64,000 bases of DNA. Source: Corynebacterium glyciniphilum AJ 3170. GTDB lineage: Bacteria > Actinomycetota > Actinomycetes > Mycobacteriales > Mycobacteriaceae. The position numbers were made by a program, and so were the translations under genes. Each line of letters begins with the position of its first letter. Position 1 is the first letter of the stretch. Positions 43,004 to 51,147 of the stretch are shown in pieces. Location of the stretch: contig NZ_VDYZ01000010.1 in NCBI RefSeq assembly GCF_007673095.1, forward strand, positions 1-64,000. Direction: 5' to 3'. The notes beneath the pieces are model-generated. The model was not told where the DNA came from, did no database searches, and saw nothing but the letters and a program-made list of their open reading frames with translations.

Positions 43004-44311
43004 TCAGAACGGCAGGAACACCAGCAGCCACGCCAGCAACGGTCCGATGACCACGACGACGCCGGAGTAGATGAGCATCTGGCGGAAGAACCGGTCGCGG
43101 TGGGCGGCGTCGACATTGGCCAGGACCATTGCACCGTTCGTGGAGAACGGTGAGACGTCCACGACCGTGGCCGCGATGGCGATCGCCGCGGCGGTCCCTG
43201 CGATCGGCAGGTCACCGCTGACGAGGAACGGTGCGGCCATGGTGATGGCGATACCGATCGTCGCGATCGAGGACGCAAGTGCCGAGACGATCCCCGACAG
43301 GTAGCACAACAGCAGCAGTCCGATCAGCGGGGCTCCGAGGGAGGATACGGCGTCGGAGATCACGTCGACCGTCCCCGCCGCCTCCAGAACCTCGATGTAG
43401 GTGATCATGCCGCCGACCAGGATGATCGTCGACCACGAGACATTGGACAGTGCGGTGTGGGAGGCGGTCGGTTTCAGGATGGCCAGACAGCCGCCGATGA
43501 TCAGTGAGACGACACCGATGTTCAGGCCGAAGATTCCGGCCCCGATCACGAGCGCGGCGAGTCCCACCATCGTGGTGATCTGGTACGGACTGACCCTGGT
43601 GCGGGTGGTGGTTCCCGCTTCCGCGGGGACTCCGTCCGATTCGTCGGCGTCGATGAGGTCCTGGTCGGCCCGCGCGCGGGCGCCGAAGAGATGGCGTCCA
43701 CCGAGGAAGATGTAGACGATGATTCCCATCAGCACATTGAACCCCAGCGCCATGAGGAACAGTGTCCACTGGTGGTCGCCGAGATCGTTGGTGCGTAGGA
43801 AGTCGTTGACGTAGATGCCGTACACACTCAGCGGAGACAGCAGTCCGGCCATGCCCCCGTGGACCACCATCATGCCCATCATGAGCTGGTTGATGCGGTA
43901 GCGGCGGGCGAACGGAATGGCGAGCGGGGAGATGACGCCGATGGCGAAGATCGCACCGATGGACATGAACGCCCCGGTCAGCGCGAAGAATATCCACGGC
44001 ATCACCGCACGGTTTCCGCGCACCGCCTTCATCGCCCAGCCGAGGATGATGTCGATGGTGCCGTTCTGCTGGGCGAAGCCGAACAGGTAGGTCAGGCCCA
44101 TCAGGGCGATCATCAGGTCGACAGGGAACCCCGCGAAGACCTGGTCGAAGACGCCGTCGGCACCACCCCCGGTGTCGTCACCGAAGCCGGGGACAGCAAG
44201 GCCGACGATGAATGCCCCGATAAGTCCCAGAATGCCGAGGTTGACATTACGTAATGTGCCGATGAGGAAGATCAGCACCAGGACAGTGATCGTCAGGACG
44301 TGCGGGCTCAC
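43004..44311 (-). CDS. SLC13/MatC-like dicarboxylate permease
   Basis: The 435-residue protein has eleven or twelve membrane helices. Its first 150 residues (GTLRNVNLGILGLIGAFIVG, FAGFPVDLMIALMGLTYLFGFAQQNGTIDIILGWAMKAVRGN) match the MatC N-terminal domain of malonate/dicarboxylate carriers. The C-terminal half has an ion-transporter-type repeat (SWSTIILVGGMITYIEVLEAAGTVD, DVSPFSTNGAMVLAN). The GTG at 44311 is chosen because AAGGAG lies five bases upstream; the open frame to 44599 adds 96 non-conserved residues and overlaps the divergent gene. The substrate is a guess from the family. Confidence 0.8.
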   Translation of the reverse strand: MSPHVLTITVLVLIFLIGTLRNVNLGILGLIGAFIVGLAVPGFGDDTGGGADGVFDQVFAGFPVDLMIALMGLTYLFGFAQQNGTIDIILGWAMKAVRGNRAVMPWIFFALTGAFMSIGAIFAIGVISPLAIPFARRYRINQLMMGMMVVHGGMAGLLSPLSVYGIYVNDFLRTNDLGDHQWTLFLMALGFNVLMGIIVYIFLGGRHLFGARARADQDLIDADESDGVPAEAGTTTRTRVSPYQITTMVGLAALVIGAGIFGLNIGVVSLIIGGCLAILKPTASHTALSNVSWSTIILVGGMITYIEVLEAAGTVDVISDAVSSLGAPLIGLLLLCYLSGIVSALASSIATIGIAITMAAPFLVSGDLPIAGTAAAIAIAATVVDVSPFSTNGAMVLANVDAAHRDRFFRQMLIYSGVVVVIGPLLAWLLVFLPF

Positions 44312-44566
44312 GGTACTCCTTGGGAGAGACAAGTTCGCTGCCTGTGCCGGGGCGGTGACGGTTACCGCATGGGGTGGGCGGTGACCCGTTACCGCGCCTG
44401 GCAGAGGCGGGGGACTCGCCGCGACATGCCGTGGTGGGGCGTGCGACCGGAGTGATGGTACTCCTGGGCGCAAAACATCACCGTCGGTGGGTCGGGAGAA
44501 TGATGTTCCCGGGCTTTTCCCCTGTTCGGGCCCCGGTTCGATCATGGCGCTGTACGCTGCTGACTC

Positions 44567-45655
44567 ATGATCCAACTGAATACGGGACGTACCGTACACC
44601 CCTCACCACTGTTCTCCGGCGTCTCCGCTGCCGCCGCCACTGTCGCCACTGCGATCGCTCTCGCAGGTTGTGCCGTCCCCGCGGCGGACGCAGCCCCGGC
44701 CGTCCCGGCGGGCTGTGAGACGTACGTTCCCCGTGACGTGGAGGACGTCGAGGAGGAAGCTGCCTCCGTGTCAGGTCAGGACGGGGCAGAGACGTCGGCC
44801 GTGCAGGACGCTCCCGGAGCGCTCGAATGCCAGGTTCCGTCTCCTTCGATGGGACGCGACTTCTCGGTGATCGTCCGCCCGTCGCTCACTTCGCACAACG
44901 ACAATGTTGCACTGTTCCTCGACGGCGGTGATTCCGGTGAGGTCAACGGCTGGGTCGAGAAGGCGGGCGCGGTCAATAAGCTCACTGACGTCGACATGAC
45001 CCTCGTCTTCCCGGTCACCGACCCGTGGACGTGGTCGCAGAACTGGGACGGGGGAGCGGAGTCGTCCGACGCCCAGTTCGAGACATTCCTGTCCAGCGAG
45101 CTCCCGGACTACCTGGAGACTTCTTTCGACGTTCCTGGTGGTGGCCGGGGTACGACGGGTGTGGTCGGCCTCAGTGCCGGTGCCTACGGGACGTTGAATC
45201 TGGCGACGAAACACCCCGAGCAGTACAGCTCGGTGTATGCACTCAGCGGGATCTACGATCCGCAGTCTGCGGGTGGACGGTTCGCCATCGATGCAACCTC
45301 GCGGTATCTCAGCGGCAGGGACCGGGCACCGTGGACGTCCGAGGCGAGCCGGGCTGCGAACAACCCGATGCGCAACCTGGACAAGCTCACCATGCCGACG
45401 ATCGTCAACGTCTCCACCGGGATCGTTCACCCCGAAGAACTGGCGGGTAAGGATCCGGTCGCCGCATTCTTCGTCGGTGGCCCGGTCGAGACCGGGACGT
45501 TCGTGATGACTGCCCAGCTGCAGGCCGAGGCCATCCGCCAGGGCAGGGACAACATCGACTTCCGCTATGACATCCTCGGCGGGCACACCTGGCCCACCTG
45601 GCGGCGCGCGGCTTTCGACAACGGGACGATCCGTACCTTCCTCGAACGGATCTGA
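44567..45655 (+). CDS. Corynomycolyltransferase (antigen 85-like esterase), probable lipoprotein
   Basis: The 362-residue exported alpha/beta hydrolase has an N-terminal signal ending in the lipobox-like ALAGC (Cys35), an acidic linker, then the mycolyltransferase domain. Landmarks are DNVALFLDGGDSGEVNGWV, MTLVFPVTDPWTWSQNWDGG, FETFLSSELPDYLETSF, nucleophile elbow VVGLSAGAYGTLNLATKHPEQYSSVYALSGIYDPQ, and GGHTWPTWRRA with the catalytic His. Family members move mycolic acids between trehalose and the cell wall, which places the organism among mycolic-acid bacteria. TACGCT lies eight bases before the ATG. It is a single gene. Confidence 0.87.
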   Translation: MIQLNTGRTVHPSPLFSGVSAAAATVATAIALAGCAVPAADAAPAVPAGCETYVPRDVEDVEEEAASVSGQDGAETSAVQDAPGALECQVPSPSMGRDFSVIVRPSLTSHNDNVALFLDGGDSGEVNGWVEKAGAVNKLTDVDMTLVFPVTDPWTWSQNWDGGAESSDAQFETFLSSELPDYLETSFDVPGGGRGTTGVVGLSAGAYGTLNLATKHPEQYSSVYALSGIYDPQSAGGRFAIDATSRYLSGRDRAPWTSEASRAANNPMRNLDKLTMPTIVNVSTGIVHPEELAGKDPVAAFFVGGPVETGTFVMTAQLQAEAIRQGRDNIDFRYDILGGHTWPTWRRAAFDNGTIRTFLERI

Positions 45656-45668
45656 AGTCATCTGAAGT

Positions 45669-46313
45669 CTAGGGCTGGCCCCGGCGGGTCTCGCGGCGGA
45701 TAGCGGTGAAGGGCTCCTGGTCGGCGGTCAGTGACAGGACCTCGTGGGTGTCGTCCTCGAAGATGCAGGTCATCAGGTTCCTGGCTTCGGGCTCGTCGTC
45801 GACGATTCCGGGTAGTCCGAGGCCGAGGACGGTATTGATCAGCATCCCCTTGGCGAGGAACTCCTCGCATTGTGTATCCGTGAGCCCGACCTCGTCACGC
45901 AGGACACGGTAGATGTCCAGCATGCCCGTCCTGGCCAACGGCCCGAAGCGGGGGTGGTGGCCGAGTGTGAAGAGATGCATCGTCGTCAGCAGGATGCCGC
46001 GGTCGGCGACGAGATCGACGTATGCGCGTCCGAGGACCGACTGCATGTCGGCACCGGGTGCGGGGGAGCGGGTGCCTGCCTCGCGGAACACCGCGGCGAT
46101 GCGGTCGATCGCGCGGGTGGCGGCTTCGGCGAAGAGATTCTCCTTCGAGCCGAAGGTGCGCACCACGTACGCCTGGCTCACCCCGGCCGCGTCGGCGATC
46201 GCGTCGGTGGTCGCACCTGCATAGCCCCGTTCGCCGAAGACGACGCTTGCTGCGTCGAGCATCAGTTCGCGACGTTCGGCCGCGGGGATCCGTCGGGGTG
46301 CGGGTTTGTTCAC
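45669..46313 (-). CDS. TetR-family repressor (1), divergent from an MFS pump
   Basis: The 214-residue protein has a TetR helix-turn-helix (RRELMLDAASVVFGERGYAGATTDAIADAAGVSQAYVVRTFGSKENLFAEA, about 14-63) and a C-terminal ligand domain. GTG at 46313 is preceded by TAGCCT six bases upstream, so it is probably leaderless. A 28-base palindrome lies between it and the MFS gene starting at 46380, which it almost certainly represses. Confidence 0.9.
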   Translation of the reverse strand: MNKPAPRRIPAAERRELMLDAASVVFGERGYAGATTDAIADAAGVSQAYVVRTFGSKENLFAEAATRAIDRIAAVFREAGTRSPAPGADMQSVLGRAYVDLVADRGILLTTMHLFTLGHHPRFGPLARTGMLDIYRVLRDEVGLTDTQCEEFLAKGMLINTVLGLGLPGIVDDEPEARNLMTCIFEDDTHEVLSLTADQEPFTAIRRETRRGQP

Positions 46314-46324
46314 GTTGACAGGCT

Positions 46325-46370
46325 ATCAGTTGATTACTTAGATTAGTTGTAATCAACTGATTACAACTAA
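46325..46370. promoter_or_regulatory. Nested TetR operators
   Basis: Arms TTAGTTGTAATCA (46343-46355) and TGATTACAACTAA (46358-46370) form a perfect 13-base palindrome with a two-base centre. Arms ATCAGTTGATTAC (46325-46337) and GTAATCAACTGAT (46349-46361) form a second perfect 13-base repeat with an 11-base centre. The two overlap, and the region is markedly AT-rich against its surroundings. It lies upstream of both divergent start codons. Confidence 0.85.
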
Positions 46371-46379
46371 GGACACGTG

Positions 46380-47801
46380 ATGGCTGACAGGACCCTGCGA
46401 CAACAGGACCAGGCACGACGGCCGGTCTGGCTGGTGATGCTCGCCGTATCGCTGCCGATGTTCATGGCGGCACTCGACAACCTCGTGGTGACCAACGCAC
46501 TACCCGTGATCCGCGAGGACCTCGGCGCCTCACTGGAAGCCTTGACGTGGACCGTCAACGCCTACACGCTCAGCTTCGCCTCCCTGATCCTGATGGCTTC
46601 GGCCCTGGCGGACAGGTTCGGGCGCCGGCGGATATTCATGGGCGGACTACTGGTGTTCACACTCGCCTCCCTCTGGTGCGGGTTCAGCGAGGACGTCGGA
46701 ATGCTCATCGCGGCCCGTGCACTCCAGGGAGCAGGGGGAGCGGCAGTCATGCCGTTGTCGCTGACCCTGCTGAGCACCTCGGTTCCTCCGCACATACGTC
46801 CGGCGGCGATCGGCATCTGGGGCGGGGTGTCCGGTCTCGGTGTCGCATTGGGGCCGATCATCGGTGGAGCGGTCGTAGAAGGCTTGAGTTGGCAGGCGAT
46901 CTTCTGGCTCAACGTGCCCATCGGCCTGCTCTGTCTGCCACTGGTCCGCTATGCGTTGCCGGAGTCGCACGGCCGTCCCGAACGACTGGATGTCCTCGGT
47001 GTTCTTCTGGCCGCGGCCGGGATCTTCGCGCTCACCTTCGGCATCGTCCGAGGTAATGATGCCGGTTGGGTCAGCGGCGAGATCGTAGTCCCGCTGGTGG
47101 GTGGCGCGGTACTTCTCCTCGCATTCATCGCCTGGGAGACCATGGCCCCCGCGCCGCTGCTGCCGCTGCGCCTCTTCCGGAACAGGAGCTTCGCCGCCGC
47201 GAACGTCATCGGTGTCGTCTTCTCTTTCGGGATCTTCGGTGCCGTGTTCCTCCTGATCCAGTTCCTGCAGCTCGTGCAAGGGGCCAGCCCACTGCATGCG
47301 GGCATCATGACGATGCCCTGGACGCTCGCCCCACTGGTGGTGGCACCGTTGACCGGGTTGATCACCCCACGCACCGGGACCCGCCCGGTCCTGATCGTCG
47401 GCCTGCTGTTGATGGCAGGTGGACTGACCGGGATCTCGGTGCTTCTCGACCCCGCCGTCGAGTACCGGGTGCTTGTTCCGGCGTTCGTCGCTGCCGGGGT
47501 GGGGATGGGCCTGGTGTTCGCCCCGTTGGCGACAGCGACGCTCCACGGGGTGACGCCGGACGACCAGGCGACGGCATCGGGTACGAACTCAACGGCCCGC
47601 GAACTCGGTATCGCACTGGGAATCGCCGTGCTCACCGCCGTGTTCACCGGATCGGGAGGCGAACTCACCCCCACCGGGTTCACCGAGCCAGCGGTCCCCG
47701 CTGTCCTTGTCGGAGCGGCGGCCCTGGTGGTCGCGGCGTTGACGGCCACGGTAATTCCACGGAACTCCGGCATGGTGACTGCCCAGGTGGGTACTCCCTG
47801 A
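46380..47801 (+). CDS. MFS drug efflux transporter, DHA2 type (2)
   Basis: The 473-residue protein has about 14 membrane helices. It shows FMAALDNLVVTNALPVIREDLGAS near the start, ALADRFGRRRIFMGGLLVFTLASLWCG (motif A and following), ALQGAGGAAVMPLSLTLL and WQAIFWLNVPIGLLCL. It belongs to the EmrB/QacA family and should expel cationic or lipophilic drugs using the proton gradient. ATG at 46380, ten bases after the operator, suggests a very short leader. Regulated by the divergent TetR protein. Confidence 0.9.
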   Translation: MADRTLRQQDQARRPVWLVMLAVSLPMFMAALDNLVVTNALPVIREDLGASLEALTWTVNAYTLSFASLILMASALADRFGRRRIFMGGLLVFTLASLWCGFSEDVGMLIAARALQGAGGAAVMPLSLTLLSTSVPPHIRPAAIGIWGGVSGLGVALGPIIGGAVVEGLSWQAIFWLNVPIGLLCLPLVRYALPESHGRPERLDVLGVLLAAAGIFALTFGIVRGNDAGWVSGEIVVPLVGGAVLLLAFIAWETMAPAPLLPLRLFRNRSFAAANVIGVVFSFGIFGAVFLLIQFLQLVQGASPLHAGIMTMPWTLAPLVVAPLTGLITPRTGTRPVLIVGLLLMAGGLTGISVLLDPAVEYRVLVPAFVAAGVGMGLVFAPLATATLHGVTPDDQATASGTNSTARELGIALGIAVLTAVFTGSGGELTPTGFTEPAVPAVLVGAAALVVAALTATVIPRNSGMVTAQVGTP

Positions 47802-47914
47802 CCATTCGTGTGAATAACATCACGGCGCCGGAACAGCACTCACCCGCTTACGGGGTTGAACCTGTCGGGACGTCAGGCGGACAATGGAACGAGATCATCG
47901 CGGACCGTCCATGG

Positions 47915-47955
47915 CCCCGGGTGGGAGATTCTCCCACACCCGGGGTTTCTTTCTG
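47915..47955 (+). terminator. Intrinsic terminator, possible attenuator before the next MFS gene
   Basis: CCCCGGGTGGGAGA (47915-47928) pairs with TCTCCCACACCCGGGG (47930-47945) with a two-base bulge and a very tight loop. A T-rich tract TTTCTTTCT follows. It is 114 bases after the upstream MFS stop and 36 bases before the next MFS start. It may simply end the first transcript, or it may attenuate the second. Confidence 0.7.
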
Positions 47956-47990
47956 TCCGTTCGTTCACGTCCTGTGAAGGAGTTTCCACT

Positions 47991-49274
47991 ATGGGGGCAA
48001 AGGCGCAGCTGTCGTCCCGTCTCACCCGTCTTTCGCCGTCGCAGCTTGCGCAGCGCAAGCCCGTCCCGCGGCAGACTGAGATGGGACGCCGGCGACGGCC
48101 GATCGCCATGCTCGCCCTCGCTCTCGGCGGGTTCGGCATCGGGACCACGGAGTTCGTCTCGATGGGCCTGCTCAACATCATCGCCGACGATTTCGGCATC
48201 AGTGAGGCCCAGGCGGGTCACATCGTCACCTCCTATGCCCTCGGCGTGGTGGTCGGCGCGCCGCTGATCACCACGCTGACCGGACGTGTGCCGCGACGCC
48301 GGTTGATCATCATCCTGATGGCGGCGTTCGTCATCGGAAACGCCATGAGCGTGATAGCCCAGGGCTACGGGATGCTGCTGGTGGCGAGGTTCATCGCCGG
48401 ACTGCCGCACGGGGCGTACTTCGCCGTCGCGAACCTGATCGCCGCGTCGATGGCCGATCCCGGGAAGCGGGGGCAGGCGATCGCCAGGATCTCCCTGGGA
48501 CTGGCCACAGCCACGGTGATCGGTGTGCCCGTCGCCCAGTGGATCGGGCAACAGCTGGGCTGGAACAGTGCCTATGCGTTGGTGGCGGTCATCGGCCTTC
48601 TTTCATTCGCGGGACTGTGGCACTCGATGCCCCACATGACCCTCATGCCGATGACCCGGCCGTCGACCGAGATCGGTGCACTGGTGAACCCACAGGTGCT
48701 CCTCTCCCTGGCGGCAGGTGCAATCGGCTTCGGCGGGATGTTCTGCGTGTACACCTACATCTCGTGGACGATGACTGAGCGCGCCGGGTTCCCGGAGAAC
48801 CTCATGTGGTTCGTACTGATGGTCTACGGGATCGGCATGGTGGTCGGTAACTGGATCGGTGGACGGTTCGCCGATATCAACGTCGACGGAGCTGTGGTCG
48901 GTTCGCTGGTGACGATGGTCGTCATGCTGGTGCTGTTCTTCTTCGGGAGTACCGTCGCGCCGTTGGCGATCCTGCTGTTCGGACTGTTGTCGGTCGGTGG
49001 TGGAGTGTTGACGGTGAATATGCAGACCCGGTTCATGGACGTCGCCGGAGAAGCACAGAATCTTGCCGCGGCGATGAACCAGTCGGCGTTCAACATCGCC
49101 AATGCTGCCGGTGCAGCCGTCGGTGGTGCGGTGATTGATGCTGGATTCAACTACTCGTACCCGGCGCTGGCCGGGGCGGCGCTGGCAGTCGGTGGTCTGG
49201 TCGTATTCGTGCCGACGATGCTGCTGCGTCGGCGTCACGTGGACCGTGCTGCGTCGTCCCCGGTGATGTCGTAG
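47991..49274 (+). CDS. MFS transporter, DHA1 type (AraJ/chloramphenicol-efflux-like)
   Basis: The 427-residue protein has 12 membrane helices after a basic N-terminus of about 35 residues. It shows LALGGFGIGTTEFVSMGLLNIIADDFGISEAQAGHIVTSYALGVVVGAP, LIITTL/TGRVPRRRLIIILM (motif A), ARFIAGLPHGAYFAVANLIAASM and MNQSAFNIANAAGAAVGGAVID. This pattern is that of sugar-efflux/Cmx-Cml type permeases. AAGGAG (47976-47981) is nine bases before the ATG at 47991; the frame is open to 47856 but that part crosses the hairpin. Its 3' end overlaps the converging acetyltransferase by 40 bases. Confidence 0.87.
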   Translation: MGAKAQLSSRLTRLSPSQLAQRKPVPRQTEMGRRRRPIAMLALALGGFGIGTTEFVSMGLLNIIADDFGISEAQAGHIVTSYALGVVVGAPLITTLTGRVPRRRLIIILMAAFVIGNAMSVIAQGYGMLLVARFIAGLPHGAYFAVANLIAASMADPGKRGQAIARISLGLATATVIGVPVAQWIGQQLGWNSAYALVAVIGLLSFAGLWHSMPHMTLMPMTRPSTEIGALVNPQVLLSLAAGAIGFGGMFCVYTYISWTMTERAGFPENLMWFVLMVYGIGMVVGNWIGGRFADINVDGAVVGSLVTMVVMLVLFFFGSTVAPLAILLFGLLSVGGGVLTVNMQTRFMDVAGEAQNLAAAMNQSAFNIANAAGAAVGGAVIDAGFNYSYPALAGAALAVGGLVVFVPTMLLRRRHVDRAASSPVMS

Positions 49275-49792
49275 CGGTAGTGCAGAAGCGTCGTGGTGTG
49301 CCCGGACGGAGCACGGTCTGCCGATCGTCCGACGAGGGTGAAGCCTGCTCGGGTCAGGATGTGCCGGGAGGCGGTGTTCGCCGGCACGGTCCGCGCTGTC
49401 AGCTGTGACAGACCGCTGCGGCGAACGAATGACACCGCCAGGTCCAGGGCCTCGGCTGTCCGGCCCGTTCCACGGTGCGCCGGATGGAGCCAGAACCCCA
49501 CCTCGGCACGGTCATCGGTGGCGTCGAAGAGAACAAGACTGCCGCAGAAGTCGTCGGTGGAGACGTCGGCGATCGTCAGGACGGCAAGGTTGCCGCGGGC
49601 GAGGCCAGGGACGACCTCGTCGCGGACCATGGCTGTGACGGACTCGGAGGTGTAGGTAGGTTCCGGAAGGTGGCCGTACTGGCGGACGGCGACGTCCTGG
49701 GTGCCCTCGGCGAACGCCTGCGCATCTTTGTCGGCGAGCGGTCGGAGGCGGGTGCCGGTGCCTTCGAGGGGGAGGAGTGAGCTGTCGAGCAT
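49235..49792 (-). CDS. GNAT acetyltransferase (1)
   Basis: The 185-residue protein begins MLDSSLLPLEGTGTRLRPLADKDAQAF and has RimJ/RimL-type GNAT motifs: AEVGFWLHPAHRGTGRTAEALDLAVSFVR (acetyl-CoA binding R/Q-x-x-G-x-G/A, about 95-123) and LTARTVPANTASRHILTRAGFTLVGR. It acetylates an unknown amine, perhaps a protein N-terminus or an antibiotic. An inverted repeat sharing an 11-base word with another site lies a few bases upstream of its ATG, implying control by the TetR protein encoded just upstream. Confidence 0.86.
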   Translation of the reverse strand: MLDSSLLPLEGTGTRLRPLADKDAQAFAEGTQDVAVRQYGHLPEPTYTSESVTAMVRDEVVPGLARGNLAVLTIADVSTDDFCGSLVLFDATDDRAEVGFWLHPAHRGTGRTAEALDLAVSFVRRSGLSQLTARTVPANTASRHILTRAGFTLVGRSADRAPSGHTTTLLHYRYDITGDDAARST

Positions 49793-49798
49793 GCACCA

Positions 49799-49817
49799 AA
49801 ACTAACATAGATAGTTT
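49799..49817. promoter_or_regulatory. Probable TetR operator upstream of acetyltransferase 1
   Basis: AAACTA (49799-49804) and TAGTTT (49812-49817) form an inverted repeat seven bases upstream of the acetyltransferase ATG. The site includes CTAACATAGAT (49802-49812), which recurs in inverted orientation at 50491-50501. Confidence 0.65.
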
Positions 49818-49840
49818 AATGGTGTCGACGAGATTGAGGT

Positions 49841-50452
49841 TCAGGGTTCTGCAGCATGCGCCGCGAGTGCTTCGAGTCCGGCAATGACAATCGCCTCGGC
49901 ATTGACGGAGTGTCGGGCGTGGAGCCGGGAGTACGTCGGCGCGACCCCGGCATCAACGGCGGCTGTGCGCTCGTTGTCCACCATGGGGGACGCGTTGGCA
50001 CTGCCGACGACGAAGTTCGAGAGCATGTAGGCAGACCCGAGTGGGTCGGTGGCTCCGACATCATCGAGCAGGACACACATCCGCTCTGACAGTCGGAGAT
50101 AATTCGGGCCGCGGGGAGCCCGCATGCCGATGACCTGACAGGCCCACCGGTGTCGCACCAGGTGGCGGTAGTAGGCGAGCATCAGTGGCTGGATGGAATC
50201 GCCCTCCAGTGCCGCGGATATCTCGGGGTCGCTCCCGAGCGTCTCGTCCAGTGCGAGATCGAAGAGATCCTCCACTGATTCGATACGTGAGTAGAGACTC
50301 GGTGCGGCGACGTCGAGTTCTTTCGCGACCGCCCGGACCGTCAGTGCGCGTAGCCCACCGGAGTCGAGGAGTGCGGCGGCGGCGCGGGCGATGTCGTGCT
50401 CCGTGATGGTCCGCGTGCGTTGGACGGGCTTGCGGTGCTCCCAGTAATTCAC
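49841..50452 (-). CDS. TetR-family regulator (2) with two acetyltransferase neighbours
   Basis: The 203-residue protein begins MNYWEHRKPVQRTRTITEHDIARAAAALLDSGGLRALTVRAVAKELDVAAPSLYSRIESVEDLFDLA, a TetR/TetR_C-type HTH. A ligand-binding domain follows, with YRHLVRHRWACQVIGMRAPRGPNYLRLSERM. GTG at 50452 has TAGGCT seven bases upstream and is preferred to the GTG at 50458. It stands between two GNAT genes and is flanked on both sides by operators sharing the same 11-base word. Confidence 0.87.
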   Translation of the reverse strand: MNYWEHRKPVQRTRTITEHDIARAAAALLDSGGLRALTVRAVAKELDVAAPSLYSRIESVEDLFDLALDETLGSDPEISAALEGDSIQPLMLAYYRHLVRHRWACQVIGMRAPRGPNYLRLSERMCVLLDDVGATDPLGSAYMLSNFVVGSANASPMVDNERTAAVDAGVAPTYSRLHARHSVNAEAIVIAGLEALAAHAAEP

Positions 50453-50481
50453 GCCCACCAGCCTAATGGCTGGACATCACC

Positions 50482-50503
50482 ACCTAAGCGATCTATGTTA
50501 GGT
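50482..50503. promoter_or_regulatory. Probable TetR operator between regulator and acetyltransferase 2
   Basis: ACCTAA (50482-50487) pairs with TTAGGT (50498-50503) around a ten-base centre. The right part, ATCTATGTTAG (50491-50501), is the exact reverse complement of the word at 49802-49812. It lies nine bases before the acetyltransferase ATG and about 30 bases upstream of the tetR start. Confidence 0.68.
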
Positions 50504-50511
50504 TTGCGTCC

Positions 50512-51066
50512 ATGCCCATGGATGACCATTCGCTGACCGTCCTGACCACGCACCGCCTCCGTCTCCGACTGCACACGCCCGGTGACGCCGGCACCTTGCG
50601 GCGGATCTACTCGCAGAAAGACGTGGCCCGGCACCTGTTGGACGACCCCTGGACCGAGGAAGACGCTGCCCGCCACGTTGCGGACCGGTGCGTCAAGATC
50701 GGTATGGACGGCGACAGTGGGGCTCTCGCCGTGATCATCGAAGAGGATGGACAGGTAGTGGGGGACGTCCTGCTCTGGTGGACTGACCGGGAACACCGTA
50801 TCGCGGAGATCGGTTGGGTCCTGGATCCTGCGTACGGCGGTCGGGGGCTGGCCCGCGAAGCGGTCAGTGCTGTTCTCGATCTGGCATTCCGGCATCACCA
50901 GGCGCACCGCATCGCGGCACAGATGGACGCACGTAATGCGGCGTCGTCCAGACTCGCGGCTGCTGTCGGGATGACCCGTGAGGCACATCTTCGTCAGGAC
51001 TGGTGGAACAAGGGGGAGTGGACCGACACGGTCATCTACGGAATGCTCGATTGTGATGTTGATTGA
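50512..51066 (+). CDS. GNAT acetyltransferase (2), RimJ/RimL type
   Basis: The 184-residue protein begins MPMDDHSLTVLTTHRLRLRLHTPGDAGTLRRIY. It has the acetyl-CoA loop AEIGWVLDPAYGGRGLAREAVSAVLDLAF (about 102-130), HRIAAQMDARNAASSRLAAAVGMTREAHLRQDWW and an end of the form W-x-D-T-V-I-Y-G. The RimJ/L-like pattern fits N-terminal protein or small-molecule acetylation. A second ATG two codons in (50518) is also possible. It diverges from the TetR gene and starts nine bases after a TetR operator. Confidence 0.87.
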   Translation: MPMDDHSLTVLTTHRLRLRLHTPGDAGTLRRIYSQKDVARHLLDDPWTEEDAARHVADRCVKIGMDGDSGALAVIIEEDGQVVGDVLLWWTDREHRIAEIGWVLDPAYGGRGLAREAVSAVLDLAFRHHQAHRIAAQMDARNAASSRLAAAVGMTREAHLRQDWWNKGEWTDTVIYGMLDCDVD

Positions 51067-51088
51067 GGGTACGGTCTAGACTATGGCG

Positions 51089-51122
51089 ATAATCATCGTC
51101 ATTATAGGCGTTAATGGCTATA
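51089..51122. promoter_or_regulatory. Inverted repeats upstream of hipBA
   Basis: ATAAT (51089-51093) pairs with ATTAT (51101-51105), and TATAG (51103-51107) with CTATA (51118-51122), in an AT-rich stretch 26-59 bases before the hipB start. HipB of other bacteria binds short inverted repeats with spaced TATCC/GGATA arms; these sites have similar size and placement. Confidence 0.5.
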
Positions 51123-51147
51123 AAAATCGTCACATTGGAGTCTTCAC

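Noticed and set aside
47066..47977. Plus-strand frame of 303 codons across the end of an MFS gene and the following hairpin
   Set aside because: Out of frame with the MFS gene and rich in Arg/Gly/Pro; the frame is open only by composition.
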